64,000 nt of DNA from Ideonella livida (GCF_010499455.1 NZ_JAAGOH010000001.1:186001-250000), one strand, 5' to 3'; shown: positions 21,849-29,357, counted from the stretch's first letter. Notes: generated from the letters alone by a model not told the origin. Made by a program: numbers and translations.

Positions 21849-23621
21849 ATGAACCGCGTAGACGTTGAAATCCGCCACTTCCATCTCTTCTCTGGCATCG
21901 GCATGGGCGCCAAGGGGTTCAACCGTGGCAGTGCCCGTGTTGGCAACCTGACCGCAAAGTTCCGGTGCCTTGGCGGCATCGATGTGGACCCCGCCGCCGT
22001 CCGTGACTTTGGCCGCGTGGCCGGCGTCCCGGGCACTGTCATGGACCTTTTCGACCGGGAGCAGTACCGCGCTTTCCACGGCGAGGAGCCGCCGGCAGAC
22101 TGGCGCGAAGCCACCCCACAGGACATTCACCGGGCCGCGGGCAATGAGCGGCCCCATATCGTGTTCCTCTCTGCCCCGTGCAAGGGCTTCAGTGGCTTGC
22201 TGAGCGAGAGCAAGAGCAAGACTGACAAGTACCAGGCGCTGAACCGCCTCACGCTGCGCGGCGTGTGGCTGATGCTGGAGGCCTGGCAGCAAGACCCGCC
22301 GGAACTGGTGCTGTTCGAGAACGTGCCCCGCCTGGCAACCCGTGGCCGGGCCCTGCTGGACCAGATCACCGCCATGCTGCGCTCCTACGGCTACGCAACG
22401 GCCGAGACCACACACGACTGCGGCGAGCTGGGCGGCCTGGCCCAGAGCCGCAAGCGCTTCTTGCTGGTGGCTCGCCACCTGGAGAAGGTGCCCCCCCTGC
22501 TCTACCAACCGCAGACCCGGCCGCTGCGTGCTGTGGGCGATGTGCTGGGGCGGATGCCCCTTCCCGGAGACCTGCGCGCTGGCCCGATGCACCGCGTCCC
22601 CTCATTGCAGTGGAAGACCTGGGTTCGTCTTGCCTTTGTCGAGGCCGGCAGCGACTGGCGCAGCCTCAACCGTCTGGCCGTCGCTGATGGCGTGCTGAGC
22701 GATTACCTGATCGTCCCTGGTCACCACAACGGCCAGATTGGCGTGATGGCGCATGACCCGAGCGGGACTTTCGCTGACGTGGAGGCCGGCTCGTTTTCCG
22801 TGGCAGACCCGCGGGCCCGCCGGGGAGCAGCCCAGTACCAGCAGTACGGCGTCCGCCGCTGGAGCGACACCAGCGGCGCCGTGACAGGCCAATCTGCGCC
22901 GGGCGGTGGCTCTCACTCTGTCGCTGATCCGCGTTGCCCGAACGTGCTGCACAACAACGCATTCCGCGTCGTGCGGTACAGCGACCACGCCCAAGCCGTC
23001 ACGGGCGGCACAGGCTCAGTTGGCGGCTGCGTTGCCGACCCGCGGCGCAGCGGCCCGGCATTCGGCAAGTACGCCGTGGCCCCCTGGGAGTCCGCCGCAG
23101 GGACGGTGATTGCAGGCAGCACGACGGGACAGGGCGCATATGCCGTGGCCGACCCCCGAAGCGGCATGGCAGCCGACCGGGAGGCCTATCAGTCCGGCGG
23201 GCACTACGGCGTGCTGCGCTGGGATGAGCCGAGCGGAGCAGTCAGTGCCGCCGCCTGCCACGACAACGGGCGCTGGAGCGTTGCGGACCACCGACTGCCG
23301 GTGTGCACCGAACACCTGGCCGCCGTCATCCTGTCTGAGGACGCCACCTGGCACCGGCCGTTCACCACTCTGGAGCTTGCCGCTCTTCAAAGTCTGGTCG
23401 ATCCGGAGGAACAGATCGAACTGGACGGGCTGAGCGATCAAGCATGGCGTGAGCGCATTGGCAACGGCGTCCCGCCGGCAGCAGCCGAGGCCATCGCCAG
23501 CGAGATGGGCCGCACCCTGCTGCTGGCCTGGAGCGGGGAGACGTTCGCCCTGTCCATGGCTCCCGTGTGGGTCCGCCCCACGGTTGCAGCACTGATGGTC
23601 GCCCAAGGAAACATCGCCTGA
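21849..23621 (+). CDS. C5 cytosine DNA methyltransferase with repeat-built target region
   Basis: The 590-residue protein has all catalytic motifs of C5 methyltransferases: motif I HLFSGIGMGAKGF (12 to 24), motif IV SAPCKGFS (108 to 115, catalytic Cys111), motif VI FENV (156 to 159), motif VIII QSRKRF (199 to 204) and motif X IGNGVPPAAAEA (537 to 548). Between VIII and X, residues 316 to 483 are made of modules beginning VADPR at 318, 358, 395 and 433, and VADHR at 478. The spacing is 37 to 45 residues, and each module contains a Y-x-V...W/Y...AV/TV pattern. This region sits where the target-recognition domain normally lies. The enzyme probably methylates phage DNA against host restriction; the target sequence is unknown. 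Confidence 0.9.
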   Translation: MNRVDVEIRHFHLFSGIGMGAKGFNRGSARVGNLTAKFRCLGGIDVDPAAVRDFGRVAGVPGTVMDLFDREQYRAFHGEEPPADWREATPQDIHRAAGNERPHIVFLSAPCKGFSGLLSESKSKTDKYQALNRLTLRGVWLMLEAWQQDPPELVLFENVPRLATRGRALLDQITAMLRSYGYATAETTHDCGELGGLAQSRKRFLLVARHLEKVPPLLYQPQTRPLRAVGDVLGRMPLPGDLRAGPMHRVPSLQWKTWVRLAFVEAGSDWRSLNRLAVADGVLSDYLIVPGHHNGQIGVMAHDPSGTFADVEAGSFSVADPRARRGAAQYQQYGVRRWSDTSGAVTGQSAPGGGSHSVADPRCPNVLHNNAFRVVRYSDHAQAVTGGTGSVGGCVADPRRSGPAFGKYAVAPWESAAGTVIAGSTTGQGAYAVADPRSGMAADREAYQSGGHYGVLRWDEPSGAVSAAACHDNGRWSVADHRLPVCTEHLAAVILSEDATWHRPFTTLELAALQSLVDPEEQIELDGLSDQAWRERIGNGVPPAAAEAIASEMGRTLLLAWSGETFALSMAPVWVRPTVAALMVAQGNIA

Positions 23622-23682
23622 CCAGAGACGCCCCAGTTCGCCTGGGGTACTAGCGGCAGGCCCACCCCATTTGCGGCAGAAC

Positions 23683-24009
23683 ATGTCAGTCATGAACAGC
23701 CAGATCCAGCCCAGCACGCAATTCATCGTCATCCAGGCCCCGCCCACCGTTGACCTGGCTGGCGCAGCCGAGCTGATGAAGGTCCACCCGGAGAGTGTTC
23801 GGGAAATGATCCAGACCGGGGAGCTTGCCGCTGGCCAGCTTGGTCGTGGCTACGTCATCCGCACGGCCGATGTGATGGCCCTGGTGGACCGCAGCGTCAT
23901 GGAGCAAACGGCGGCCCGCGTTGCCGCCCGCCAACGGTCTGGGCTCCCGACTGCCGGTGTGGTGGCCAAGTCGCCGGCCCGGCGCGTGCTGGGGAGGGCC
24001 CCGAAGTGA
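23683..24009 (+). CDS. Excisionase-like / MerR-like helix-turn-helix protein
   Basis: The core VDLAGAAELMKVHPESVREM, IQTGELAAGQLGRGYVIRTA (residues 24 to 63) fits the HTH_17/excisionase helix-turn-helix pattern. The C-terminal tail is basic and alanine-rich. ATG at 23683 or 23692 may be used. The gene is the last clear phage gene of the operon before the accessory genes. It could act as Xis for the integrase at 26695, although it is separated from int by 2.7 kb. Confidence 0.65.
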   Translation: MSVMNSQIQPSTQFIVIQAPPTVDLAGAAELMKVHPESVREMIQTGELAAGQLGRGYVIRTADVMALVDRSVMEQTAARVAARQRSGLPTAGVVAKSPARRVLGRAPK

Positions 24010-24095
24010 GAGGCAGAGCGCCGCCATCACCGGCGCAGACACGGTGTTCGGTGCATGAAGTGTTGTGGCTCACCCCACCCGAAGCGAGAAAGACC

Positions 24096-24464
24096 ATGCA
24101 AGAGAAACTGCAACGACTGACCCGGTCCACGATGACCGAGGCCCAGCGCGCGTGCCACGACCTGCTGTGCGACGTGTTCCACGGCGAGCACCACGCGCCC
24201 GAGCGCATCTATGCCTTCGGGCGCGGCATCAAGTGCCACGCCGAGAGTCACCGGCTTTCGACGTTCGACTTCGACTACCTGACGCGGCTTGTGGTGCTGG
24301 CCCATGACGCCTGCGTGCGGGTGGAAGTGGTCAGCAGCGGCCCCGGGCGCATCGGCCTGGTGCTGCACAAGCGCGCCGGCCGCACCGGCAGCAGCTACGA
24401 CCGGCACCCGACGATGGAAGAAGCCATCGAGCGCGTGCGGCCCAAGCGGCTGCAGGCAGCGTGA
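24096..24464 (+). CDS. Accessory protein of unknown function, 122 aa
   Basis: The protein has segments MTEAQRACHDLLCDVFHGEH, FDFDYLTRLVVLAHDACVRV and IGLVLHKRAGRTGSSYDRHP, which suggest a small alpha/beta fold. It is preceded by CGAAGCGAGAAAGACC, very similar to the leaders of the two following genes, and its stop codon is directly followed by an attC-like inverted repeat. It is therefore the first gene of a cassette-like set. Function is not recognised. Confidence 0.6.
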   Translation: MQEKLQRLTRSTMTEAQRACHDLLCDVFHGEHHAPERIYAFGRGIKCHAESHRLSTFDFDYLTRLVVLAHDACVRVEVVSSGPGRIGLVLHKRAGRTGSSYDRHPTMEEAIERVRPKRLQAA

Positions 24465-24465
24465 G

Positions 24466-24537
24466 GCCCAACGCCAAGGGTAACCGGCCCGCGTAGGCGG
24501 GACGCCGTAGCGGGTCCGGTTGACCCGCCTGTTCGGC
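24466..24537 (+). repeat. attC-like inverted repeat, first copy
   Basis: GCCCAAC immediately after the stop codon matches the integron R'' box (RYYYAAC). GTTCGGC at the other end resembles the R' box (GTTRRRY) except for one position. Inside, GGGTAACCGG (24478..24487) pairs with CCGGTTGACCC (24516..24526) with a single extra base, like the extrahelical bases of attC sites. The length of 72 bases is normal for attC. The match to consensus is imperfect, so this remains a candidate. Confidence 0.45.
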
Positions 24538-24564
24538 CTCTGGTGCCGAAGCGAAAGGACAGAC

Positions 24565-24918
24565 ATGCCGACACTGAGATTCGAGGGCTACAGCGACGAC
24601 ACATTCGGCGAGGTGCTGCACACGAAGGACGACTACGACAACTGCGCCAGCGGCCGACCGATCGAGTACCTCGTGAGCGACCCGGCCACGGGCTTGGGCA
24701 TTGTGGTGACGGGCCAGCACTGCCCCGGCGCCAGCGGTAGCTGGATGATCGGCGTGGCGAACCACGACCCCGACTACAGCGACCGCGATTTTCCGCGCTG
24801 GCCGATGCGGCTGGAGGCGCAGAACTACCGCAACGGATTCCAGCCGGCACTGGTGATCGAGGCGCCAGAAGGTGTGAAGCTCACCTGCTTGACCCGCGAC
24901 GGTGGCGACGAGGACTGA
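24565..24918 (+). CDS. Accessory protein of unknown function, 117 aa
   Basis: The protein is acidic and beta-rich: LRFEGYSDDTFGEVLHTKDD, IEYLVSDPATGLGIVVTGQH, NHDPDYSDRDFPRWPMRLEA. The leader CGAAGCGAAAGGACAGAC precedes the ATG at 24565. Its stop is followed directly by GGCCGAACGCC, nearly the same as after the previous gene. It looks like a cassette gene. I do not recognise the family. Confidence 0.6.
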   Translation: MPTLRFEGYSDDTFGEVLHTKDDYDNCASGRPIEYLVSDPATGLGIVVTGQHCPGASGSWMIGVANHDPDYSDRDFPRWPMRLEAQNYRNGFQPALVIEAPEGVKLTCLTRDGGDED

Positions 24919-24919
24919 G

Positions 24920-25008
24920 GCCGAACGCCTAAGTTCAGCTGCGAACCTAAACGAGCCGCCCACCCTTGCAGACAGCCGATGGCCGTCCGCTGCAACGCAG
25001 AGTTAGGC
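24920..25008 (+). repeat. attC-like inverted repeat, second copy
   Basis: GTTAGGC at 25002..25008 matches the GTTRRRY core site exactly and pairs with GCCTAAG (24927..24933) except for the last base. CTGCG near 24939 pairs with CGCAG at 24996..25000. The element follows directly after a stop codon and is followed within 30 bases by the next gene leader, as in integron gene cassettes. The total length is 89 bases. Confidence 0.5.
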
Positions 25009-25035
25009 ATGGTGCACGAAGCGAAAGGACAAGGA

Positions 25036-25524
25036 ATGCGAAAGACACTGCTGCGCGTGGTGCCCTGCGACCTGAAGACCGCGAACGATTTTGTACGCAA
25101 ACTGCACCGGCACAGTCGGCCCGTGGTGGGGCACAAGTTCGCGGTAGGCGTGGAGGCCTGCACGCGCACCGTTGAAGGCGAACAGTGGGAATTGGTGGGC
25201 GTGGCGATTGTGGGGCGCCCCGTGGCACCGCGCCTGGACAACGGCAAGGCCGCCGAAGTGACCCGCCTTTGCACCGATGGCACGCGCAACGCATGCAGCA
25301 TGCTCTACGGGGCTGCCCGCCGCGCTGCGCGTGCCCTTGGGCATGCACCGATCTACACCTACACGCTGCCCGATGAGGGCGGCGCCAGTTTGCGGGCCGC
25401 TGGATTCAGGATCGACAAAGAGGACGCGGGCGGAAGCGCCGCGATGTGGCATAGCCGCCCCGGCCGGACGGCCGAGCCCGTTGGCGATGACCTCGTGGGC
25501 GGTAAGTGGCGGTGGGTTGGCTGA
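25036..25524 (+). CDS. XF1762-family protein (GNAT-fold-like)
   Basis: Residues 1 to 120 carry the XF1762 pattern: LRVVPCDLKTANDFVRKLHR, VGHKFAVGVEACTRT, VGVAIVGRPVAPRLDNG and EVTRLCTDGTRNACSMLYGA. The end includes IYTYTLPDEGGASLRAAGFR and a basic tail. The family is frequent on phages and plasmids, and its fold looks like a GNAT acetyltransferase. ATG at 25036 follows the leader GCGAAAGGACAAGG, shared with the two upstream cassette-like genes. Confidence 0.8.
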   Translation: MRKTLLRVVPCDLKTANDFVRKLHRHSRPVVGHKFAVGVEACTRTVEGEQWELVGVAIVGRPVAPRLDNGKAAEVTRLCTDGTRNACSMLYGAARRAARALGHAPIYTYTLPDEGGASLRAAGFRIDKEDAGGSAAMWHSRPGRTAEPVGDDLVGGKWRWVG

Positions 25525-25535
25525 AAGAAGCCGCG

Positions 25536-25640
25536 ATGAGCGACCAAGAGACGACGAACGAGGTGCAAGTGCTGCGCAAAGAAATGCGCCGCGTGCTGCA
25601 AGCGCCCAACGCCGAAGGTGAGCACCATGCCCAAGACTGA
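25536..25640 (+). CDS. Possible short protein, 34 aa
   Basis: An ATG at 25536, preceded by AAGAAG, opens a frame for a charged helical peptide (MSDQETTNEVQVLRKEMRRV). It ends inside the start region of the next gene. The composition is protein-like and the arrangement fits phage style, but a peptide this short cannot be confirmed from sequence alone. Confidence 0.35.
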   Translation: MSDQETTNEVQVLRKEMRRVLQAPNAEGEHHAQD

Positions 25641-25923
25641 CCACGACACCAATCCGGCAGAAGACGGGCATGTGTGGTCGACCGCAGAGCTGGGCCGGTG
25701 CCAAGCCGATAGCGACGGAGACTGCTGCCACGCAGATTGCCCGCAGTTGCGAGACAACGAACCGCACGCCACTGGGCGGCACTGCCCGCTTGATGTGGGC
25801 GACAACGTTGACGACTCATGGCTTGATGACAGCGAGCCGGAGTGCGAGCGTTGCGGAGACGATGGCCGCGACCCAATGAACGACTACCTGTTGCCGTGCC
25901 CGGACTGCGGCGGGAGCTGCTGA
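25627..25923 (+). CDS. Cysteine-rich acidic protein, 98 aa
   Basis: Many aspartates and 11 cysteines are present, including CCHADC, ECERC and PCPDCGGSC near the C terminus. This spacing would support one or two zinc sites. GGTGAGC precedes the ATG at 25627. The stop overlaps the next ATG as TGATG. Similar small metal-binding proteins are common in phage accessory regions; function is unknown. Confidence 0.55.
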   Translation: MPKTDHDTNPAEDGHVWSTAELGRCQADSDGDCCHADCPQLRDNEPHATGRHCPLDVGDNVDDSWLDDSEPECERCGDDGRDPMNDYLLPCPDCGGSC

Positions 25924-26192
25924 TGCGTGTTGCGTGCATCCTAGGGCAGGAAACCTACAAACCAGGTGACCAGGCCCCCGATGGCTACCTGGCGTGGCAC
26001 GAATGGGCCGAGGTGCAGCACAAAGCTGGCCTGCGGCAGAAGCAATGCGGCCGGTGCGGGTTGTGGCACTACCCGCAGCAGTTGAGCGCAACGGTTGACC
26101 GCACAGAGATGACGCGCGTGGTGAAGCGCCGGCCGACGGCCGTGACGGTTGAGACGCCAGTCTGCAACGACTGCAACAAAGGGGCCAGCTGA
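25923..26192 (+). CDS. Small zinc-finger-like protein, 89 aa
   Basis: The core RQKQCGRCGLWHYPQQLSAT and the end ETPVCNDCNKGAS give two C-x2-C knuckles. The N-terminal part has GYLAWHEWAEVQHKAGL, a pattern shared by small phage proteins that bind zinc. It is the last rightward gene of the operon. It is translated through a TGATG overlap with the previous gene. Confidence 0.6.
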   Translation: MRVACILGQETYKPGDQAPDGYLAWHEWAEVQHKAGLRQKQCGRCGLWHYPQQLSATVDRTEMTRVVKRRPTAVTVETPVCNDCNKGAS

Positions 26193-26227
26193 AGCGGCGA
26201 CAAGTTCAGGGAATCGACACATCACCG

Positions 26228-26263
26228 CGACATGTCGATTTTCTGGCTGAATTTCGACATGTC
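26228..26263. repeat. Repeated palindrome CGACATGTCG
   Basis: CGACATGTCG occurs at 26228..26237 and CGACATGTC at 26255..26263, 27 bases apart start to start, with the partly matching CGACACATC just upstream at 26215. They lie in a low-GC gap between the rightward operon and the leftward gene at 26318. They may be binding sites for a regulator or for an integrase/excisionase arm. Nothing else supports either reading. Confidence 0.45.
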
Positions 26264-26317
26264 AGCCCAAAAGAAGGCTACGGCGCATGCACAGGCCAGT
26301 TGCCGTCGGGGTCTACA

Positions 26318-26608
26318 TCACGAAGGTCGCTTGAGCGCCATCATGAGGCTTTCAAACTCGCCTTCAGCTGCATTCAAATCCCCATAGCAGTCGCGATTCG
26401 ACATTTCAAAGCCGAGCGCACACGAAAGCCAGTGGACGACGTAGCTTGCCTTTTCACGAGCGTACCCGTCCTCGGTAGCGCTGCAAAACTCTTTCCCCAG
26501 TGCAGTCACAGCGGCAAATACAGCCGCCTTTTCAAAGGAGGTTGACGCCTCCCTTGCAAGCTGAATAAGCTCGCCAAGCTTTTGAGCAGTGAATACAGGA
26601 TCGTTCAT
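26318..26608 (-). CDS. Small helical protein of unknown function, 96 aa
   Basis: The protein (MNDPVFTAQKLGELIQLARE, STSFEKAAVFAAVTALGKEF, KASYVVHWLSCALGFEM) is helical and soluble. Its GC content is lower than that of the surrounding phage genes, suggesting a separate origin. It lies between the accessory genes and the integrase on the integrase strand, where cargo genes are common. No known family is seen. Confidence 0.65.
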   Translation of the reverse strand: MNDPVFTAQKLGELIQLAREASTSFEKAAVFAAVTALGKEFCSATEDGYAREKASYVVHWLSCALGFEMSNRDCYGDLNAAEGEFESLMMALKRPS

Positions 26609-26694
26609 GGTGGTTCAACCACGTTGGTTTGAAGACCATCACAATAACTCGAAACGCCCGAACAAAAACCAATACAAATATTTTTCTCTCCGGA

Positions 26695-27825
26695 TCACCA
26701 CAACTGCGCTGCCAAGTCCGAACCCCGCAAGTTGGCGTATCGCATCATCATCCGATGCGACTTGTGCCCGGTGATCTTCATGATCTGCGCTTCGGACAGG
26801 CGGGTGCGCTCGAACAAGCGCGACGTTGCTTCGTGCCGCAAGTCGTGGAACCGAAGGCCTTTGGCGCCGGCCTGGTTGAACACCCCAGCGAAGCGCTTGG
26901 ACAGGTAGTCCGACACCGCGACCAGGTGCCGTTTGTCATGGGTTCCGTCCCACCACGGGAACAGGATGTCGGGAGGTTGATCCGGGTCTGGGGTCCGCGC
27001 CTCGGTGTAGATCTCGAGTTCTGCCAGCGCAACAGATGACAGCGGGACCTGTCGCTTATCCCCGTTCTTGGTCCGGTCCAGGAACACCGTCCGCCGGGCC
27101 TTGTCGATCTGGGGGAGCGTCAGGGTGTACATCTCACGCAGGCGCATTGCTGACTCGACGGCCAGCACATACAAGAACCGATGGGCGGCTGGATGCTCCA
27201 TCGCCAGGGGCCTGTGGGACCTATGCAGCACCCCGGAGGCTATGACCGCCAGGATGGCCTCGTGCTCGCCAGGCTCCAGCCGGCGGTCCCGCTCAACGTC
27301 TTCCCGCTTCACCCCGCCTGATGCCTGCACGTCCGCCACGCTGTACTGGGCGTAGCCGTCCGGCAACGTCCGCAGCGGGTGATCTGGCAAAGTCAGGAAC
27401 CCTTTGCGCATGCCCCAGTCTGTGCACCGGGCCACAGCACCAACGCGGGCCCGAATGGACGCAGGCGCAAGCGCCTCCAAGCGCTTCATGTCAGCAATCC
27501 ACGCGTCCACCCATTGCGCGTTGATGGTCCTCAGCGGGGTATCACCTCTGCTCCGGAGGACGGCGGACAAGGCCTGCTGGTCTTTGTCACTGGGGTGCGC
27601 CTGTCGCTCGTACTCGCTCACCAGGTCGCGCAGCACCATCACGGACACCGGCCGCTCAAGATCTGTCGGGACTATCCCTCGGTCTAGCAGCGCATCAAGC
27701 TTGGCCGCATACGCGTCCCCCTCCTCTTCGGAGTCGAACGTCAGGTAGAGCGGCCGGTCCAGCACCCCAGAGCGCTTGAAGACGTATTGCCACTTTCCGT
27801 TTGGGGTCTTTTTCTTTCCTGCCAT
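26695..27825 (-). CDS. int: Tyrosine-type phage integrase
   Basis: The 376-residue protein begins with an arm/SAM-like N-terminal part (MAGKKKTPNGKWQYVFKRSG) and a core-binding domain. The catalytic domain (about residues 190 to 376) has VESAMRLREMYTLTL for the first arginine, RFHDLRHEATSRLFE for the H-x-x-R box, ITGHKSHRMMMRY for the H and the nucleophile Tyr363. It catalyses integration and excision at attP/attB. The gene lies at the prophage edge, reading away from the tRNA-Val whose 3' end it faces. An inverted repeat lies directly upstream of its start. Confidence 0.97.
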   Translation of the reverse strand: MAGKKKTPNGKWQYVFKRSGVLDRPLYLTFDSEEEGDAYAAKLDALLDRGIVPTDLERPVSVMVLRDLVSEYERQAHPSDKDQQALSAVLRSRGDTPLRTINAQWVDAWIADMKRLEALAPASIRARVGAVARCTDWGMRKGFLTLPDHPLRTLPDGYAQYSVADVQASGGVKREDVERDRRLEPGEHEAILAVIASGVLHRSHRPLAMEHPAAHRFLYVLAVESAMRLREMYTLTLPQIDKARRTVFLDRTKNGDKRQVPLSSVALAELEIYTEARTPDPDQPPDILFPWWDGTHDKRHLVAVSDYLSKRFAGVFNQAGAKGLRFHDLRHEATSRLFERTRLSEAQIMKITGHKSHRMMMRYANLRGSDLAAQLW

Positions 27826-27834
27826 CCCGAGACT

Positions 27835-27855
27835 CTACGCCGTTTCTAGGCGTAG
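27835..27855. promoter_or_regulatory. Inverted repeat upstream of int
   Basis: CTACGCC and GGCGTAG form a perfect seven-base inverted repeat with a seven-base centre, ten bases upstream of the int start. It may be an operator controlling int. The right half is the first part of GGCGTAGCTCAGTTGGT, which resembles the 5' half of a tRNA gene. Confidence 0.4.
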
Positions 27856-27930
27856 CTCAGTTGGTGAAGTCTGAATTTTGGTTGGTCAAGACTGGCTTTG
27901 GCGGGTCATTCGGCGGGCGAAACGCACAAA

Positions 27931-27960
27931 GAAAAACGGCCCGGATCGCTCCAGGCCGTT
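27931..27960 (-). terminator. Rho-independent terminator downstream of tRNA-Val
   Basis: Read leftward, AACGGCC-loop-GGCCGTT forms a seven-base stem followed by a run of T residues. It lies 30 bases beyond the CCA end of the tRNA and would end its transcript. If integration occurred in the tRNA, this hairpin came in with the phage. Confidence 0.7.
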
Positions 27961-28010
27961 GATTTCATTGTATTTTTTCTGGGAGACGGTGGTGGGTGCT
28001 AACGGGCTCG
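27960..28010. other. Probable prophage attachment region at the tRNA-Val 3' end
   Basis: The integrase gene lies directly beside the 3' end of a tRNA gene, the classic arrangement for tyrosine-integrase prophages. In such cases the core identity covers the 3' part of the tRNA, so the gene remains complete after insertion. The exact core cannot be set, because the second copy is not in the window. Confidence 0.45.
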
Positions 28011-28065
28011 AACCGCTGACCTACGCCTTGTAAGGGCGCCGCTCTACCAACTGAGCTAAGCACCC
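27990..28065 (-). tRNA. tRNA-Val (anticodon TAC)
   Basis: The minus strand reads GGGTGCTTAGCTCAGTTGGT at the 5' end. The anticodon arm is GCGCC-CTTACAA-GGCGT with anticodon TAC, the T arm contains GGTTCGAGCC, the acceptor 3' strand is AGCACCC-A, and CCA is encoded. The full length is 76 bases and all arms pair. The gene lies between hup and the prophage and is most likely the phage attachment site. Confidence 0.97.
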
Positions 28066-28077
28066 GTCTCCTGGGTC

Positions 28078-28365
28078 TCAGTCCTTCTGGGGACTGTTGA
28101 CCGCGTCCTTCAAGCCCTTGCCAGCCTTGAAGCGTGGCAGCTTGGCGGCCTCGATGGCCACCGGCTCGCCGGTCCGGGGGTTGCGGCCCGTGCCGGCCTC
28201 GCGCTGGCTGAGACTGAAGCTGCCGAAGCCTGGGATCGAGACCGACTCCCCCCGGGCCAGGGCCTGGGTGATGCCTTCCAGCACGGCCTCCAGAGCCCGG
28301 GTGGCGGACAGCTTGGACAGGTCGGCTTGACGGGCCAGATGGTCGATCAGTTCAGTCTTGTTCAT
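28078..28365 (-). CDS. hup: HU-family nucleoid protein
   Basis: The 95-residue protein MNKTELIDHLARQADLSKLS... has the HU signature VSIPGFGSFSLSQREAGTGR and RNPRTGEPVAIEAA followed by KLPRFKAGKGLKD. HU binds and bends DNA and organises the nucleoid. The start at 28365 is chosen by family length; the upstream extension is not typical. It lies 12 bases before the tRNA-Val on the same strand. Confidence 0.95.
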   Translation of the reverse strand: MNKTELIDHLARQADLSKLSATRALEAVLEGITQALARGESVSIPGFGSFSLSQREAGTGRNPRTGEPVAIEAAKLPRFKAGKGLKDAVNSPQKD

Positions 28366-28442
28366 GGGCCGTGTGGCGCCTGCGGCCGCTTTAGCATCGC
28401 AGGCCTGGACCCGACGCAACGCTGAGCGGCGTGTATGTTACT

Positions 28443-29357
28443 TCACTTTGCAGCTGGGGCAGGGGCCGCTGCGCCACGAACCACCAGCGCCACGCCACAG
28501 GCAATGAGCAGCACGCCCGGCAGGGCCCAGCCACCCGGGGTCTCGCCAAAGAGCCACCAGGCCAGCGCAACGGTGCAGGGGGGCACCAGGTACATGAGGC
28601 TGGCCACCTGCGTGGCCGCCCCGCGTTGGATGAGCAGGTAGAGCAGCGAGCTGGCCCCCAGGGTCAACGCGCCCACGCTCCAGGCCAGGGCCCCCATCAT
28701 CTCGGGCGCCCAGTCGACAGCCTCCGGCTCCAGCAGTGCCAGCGGAAGGCTCACCAGACCCGCTGCGGTGAGCTGCACGATGCCGGCGGTGCGGACGTCG
28801 CAGGGGCGGACAAAGCGCTTCTGATAGAGCGTGCCCCCGGTGATGGACAGCAGCGCGGTAACGGCCATGGCCAAGTTGGCGGCATGCACTTCACCGCCGC
28901 CGAGCTTGTGGGCCACCACCATGAACAGGCCGCCAAACCCCAGGGCCAGTCCGACCCATTGACGACGCGCCACATGATGGCCACCCGACCAAGACAGCCA
29001 CAGCCCGGTCAGGATGGGCTGCAGGCCCACGATGAGCGCCGAGGTCCCGGCCCCCATGCCGTCCTTGACTGCCGCCCAGACCCCGCCCAGGTAGCCGGCG
29101 TGCATCAGGACCCCAGTGACGGCCAGATGCAGCAGTTGCCGGCGGTCAGACGGCCAGGCCGGCCGCGCCCAGGCCACCCACAGGCAGAAAGCCAGCACGG
29201 AGAACAGGTAGCGCAGGCAGAGGAAGGTGAAGGGCGGCGCATGCGGCATGCCATAGCGCGCAACGATGAAGCCCGTGCTCCAGATGAGCACGAACACGGC
29301 CGGCATCAGCCGCACCACCTGGGGGGGCAGTGCGCCCGCGGCAGAGGAAGAGGTCAT
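28443..29357 (-). CDS. DMT-superfamily EamA-type transporter
   Basis: The 304-residue protein has about ten hydrophobic segments in two EamA repeats, starting VVRLMPAVFVLIWSTGFIVA and ending VLLIACGVALVVRGA. These are exporters or importers of metabolites in the inner membrane; the substrate cannot be read from the sequence. It is a single gene downstream of pgsA on the same strand. It is likely co-transcribed with pgsA, since the gap is 30 bases. Confidence 0.9.
   Translation of the reverse strand: MTSSSAAGALPPQVVRLMPAVFVLIWSTGFIVARYGMPHAPPFTFLCLRYLFSVLAFCLWVAWARPAWPSDRRQLLHLAVTGVLMHAGYLGGVWAAVKDGMGAGTSALIVGLQPILTGLWLSWSGGHHVARRQWVGLALGFGGLFMVVAHKLGGGEVHAANLAMAVTALLSITGGTLYQKRFVRPCDVRTAGIVQLTAAGLVSLPLALLEPEAVDWAPEMMGALAWSVGALTLGASSLLYLLIQRGAATQVASLMYLVPPCTVALAWWLFGETPGGWALPGVLLIACGVALVVRGAAAPAPAAK

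Larger units (their letters stand above)
1..27992. mobile_element. Temperate prophage, one end only
   Basis: A contiguous block of phage genes runs from the left edge to a tyrosine integrase beside a tRNA-Val gene. It includes a CI/Cro switch, a CII-like regulator, SSB, an O-like replication protein, ERF and YqaJ recombination proteins, a terminase small subunit and many small genes overlapping by ATGA or GTGA. The mirrored lambda-like plan (leftward early and late genes, rightward recombination genes leading to int) supports one element. No capsid, tail, portal, large terminase or lysis gene is visible, so these and the second attachment site must lie left of the window. Whether the prophage is complete cannot be judged from here. 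The right boundary is placed at the 3' end of the tRNA by analogy with other tRNA-integrating phages. Confidence 0.93.

Noticed and set aside
1-27992. Search for the second attachment site
   Set aside because: No second copy of the tRNA-Val 3' end was found in the window, so the left prophage end lies outside it.
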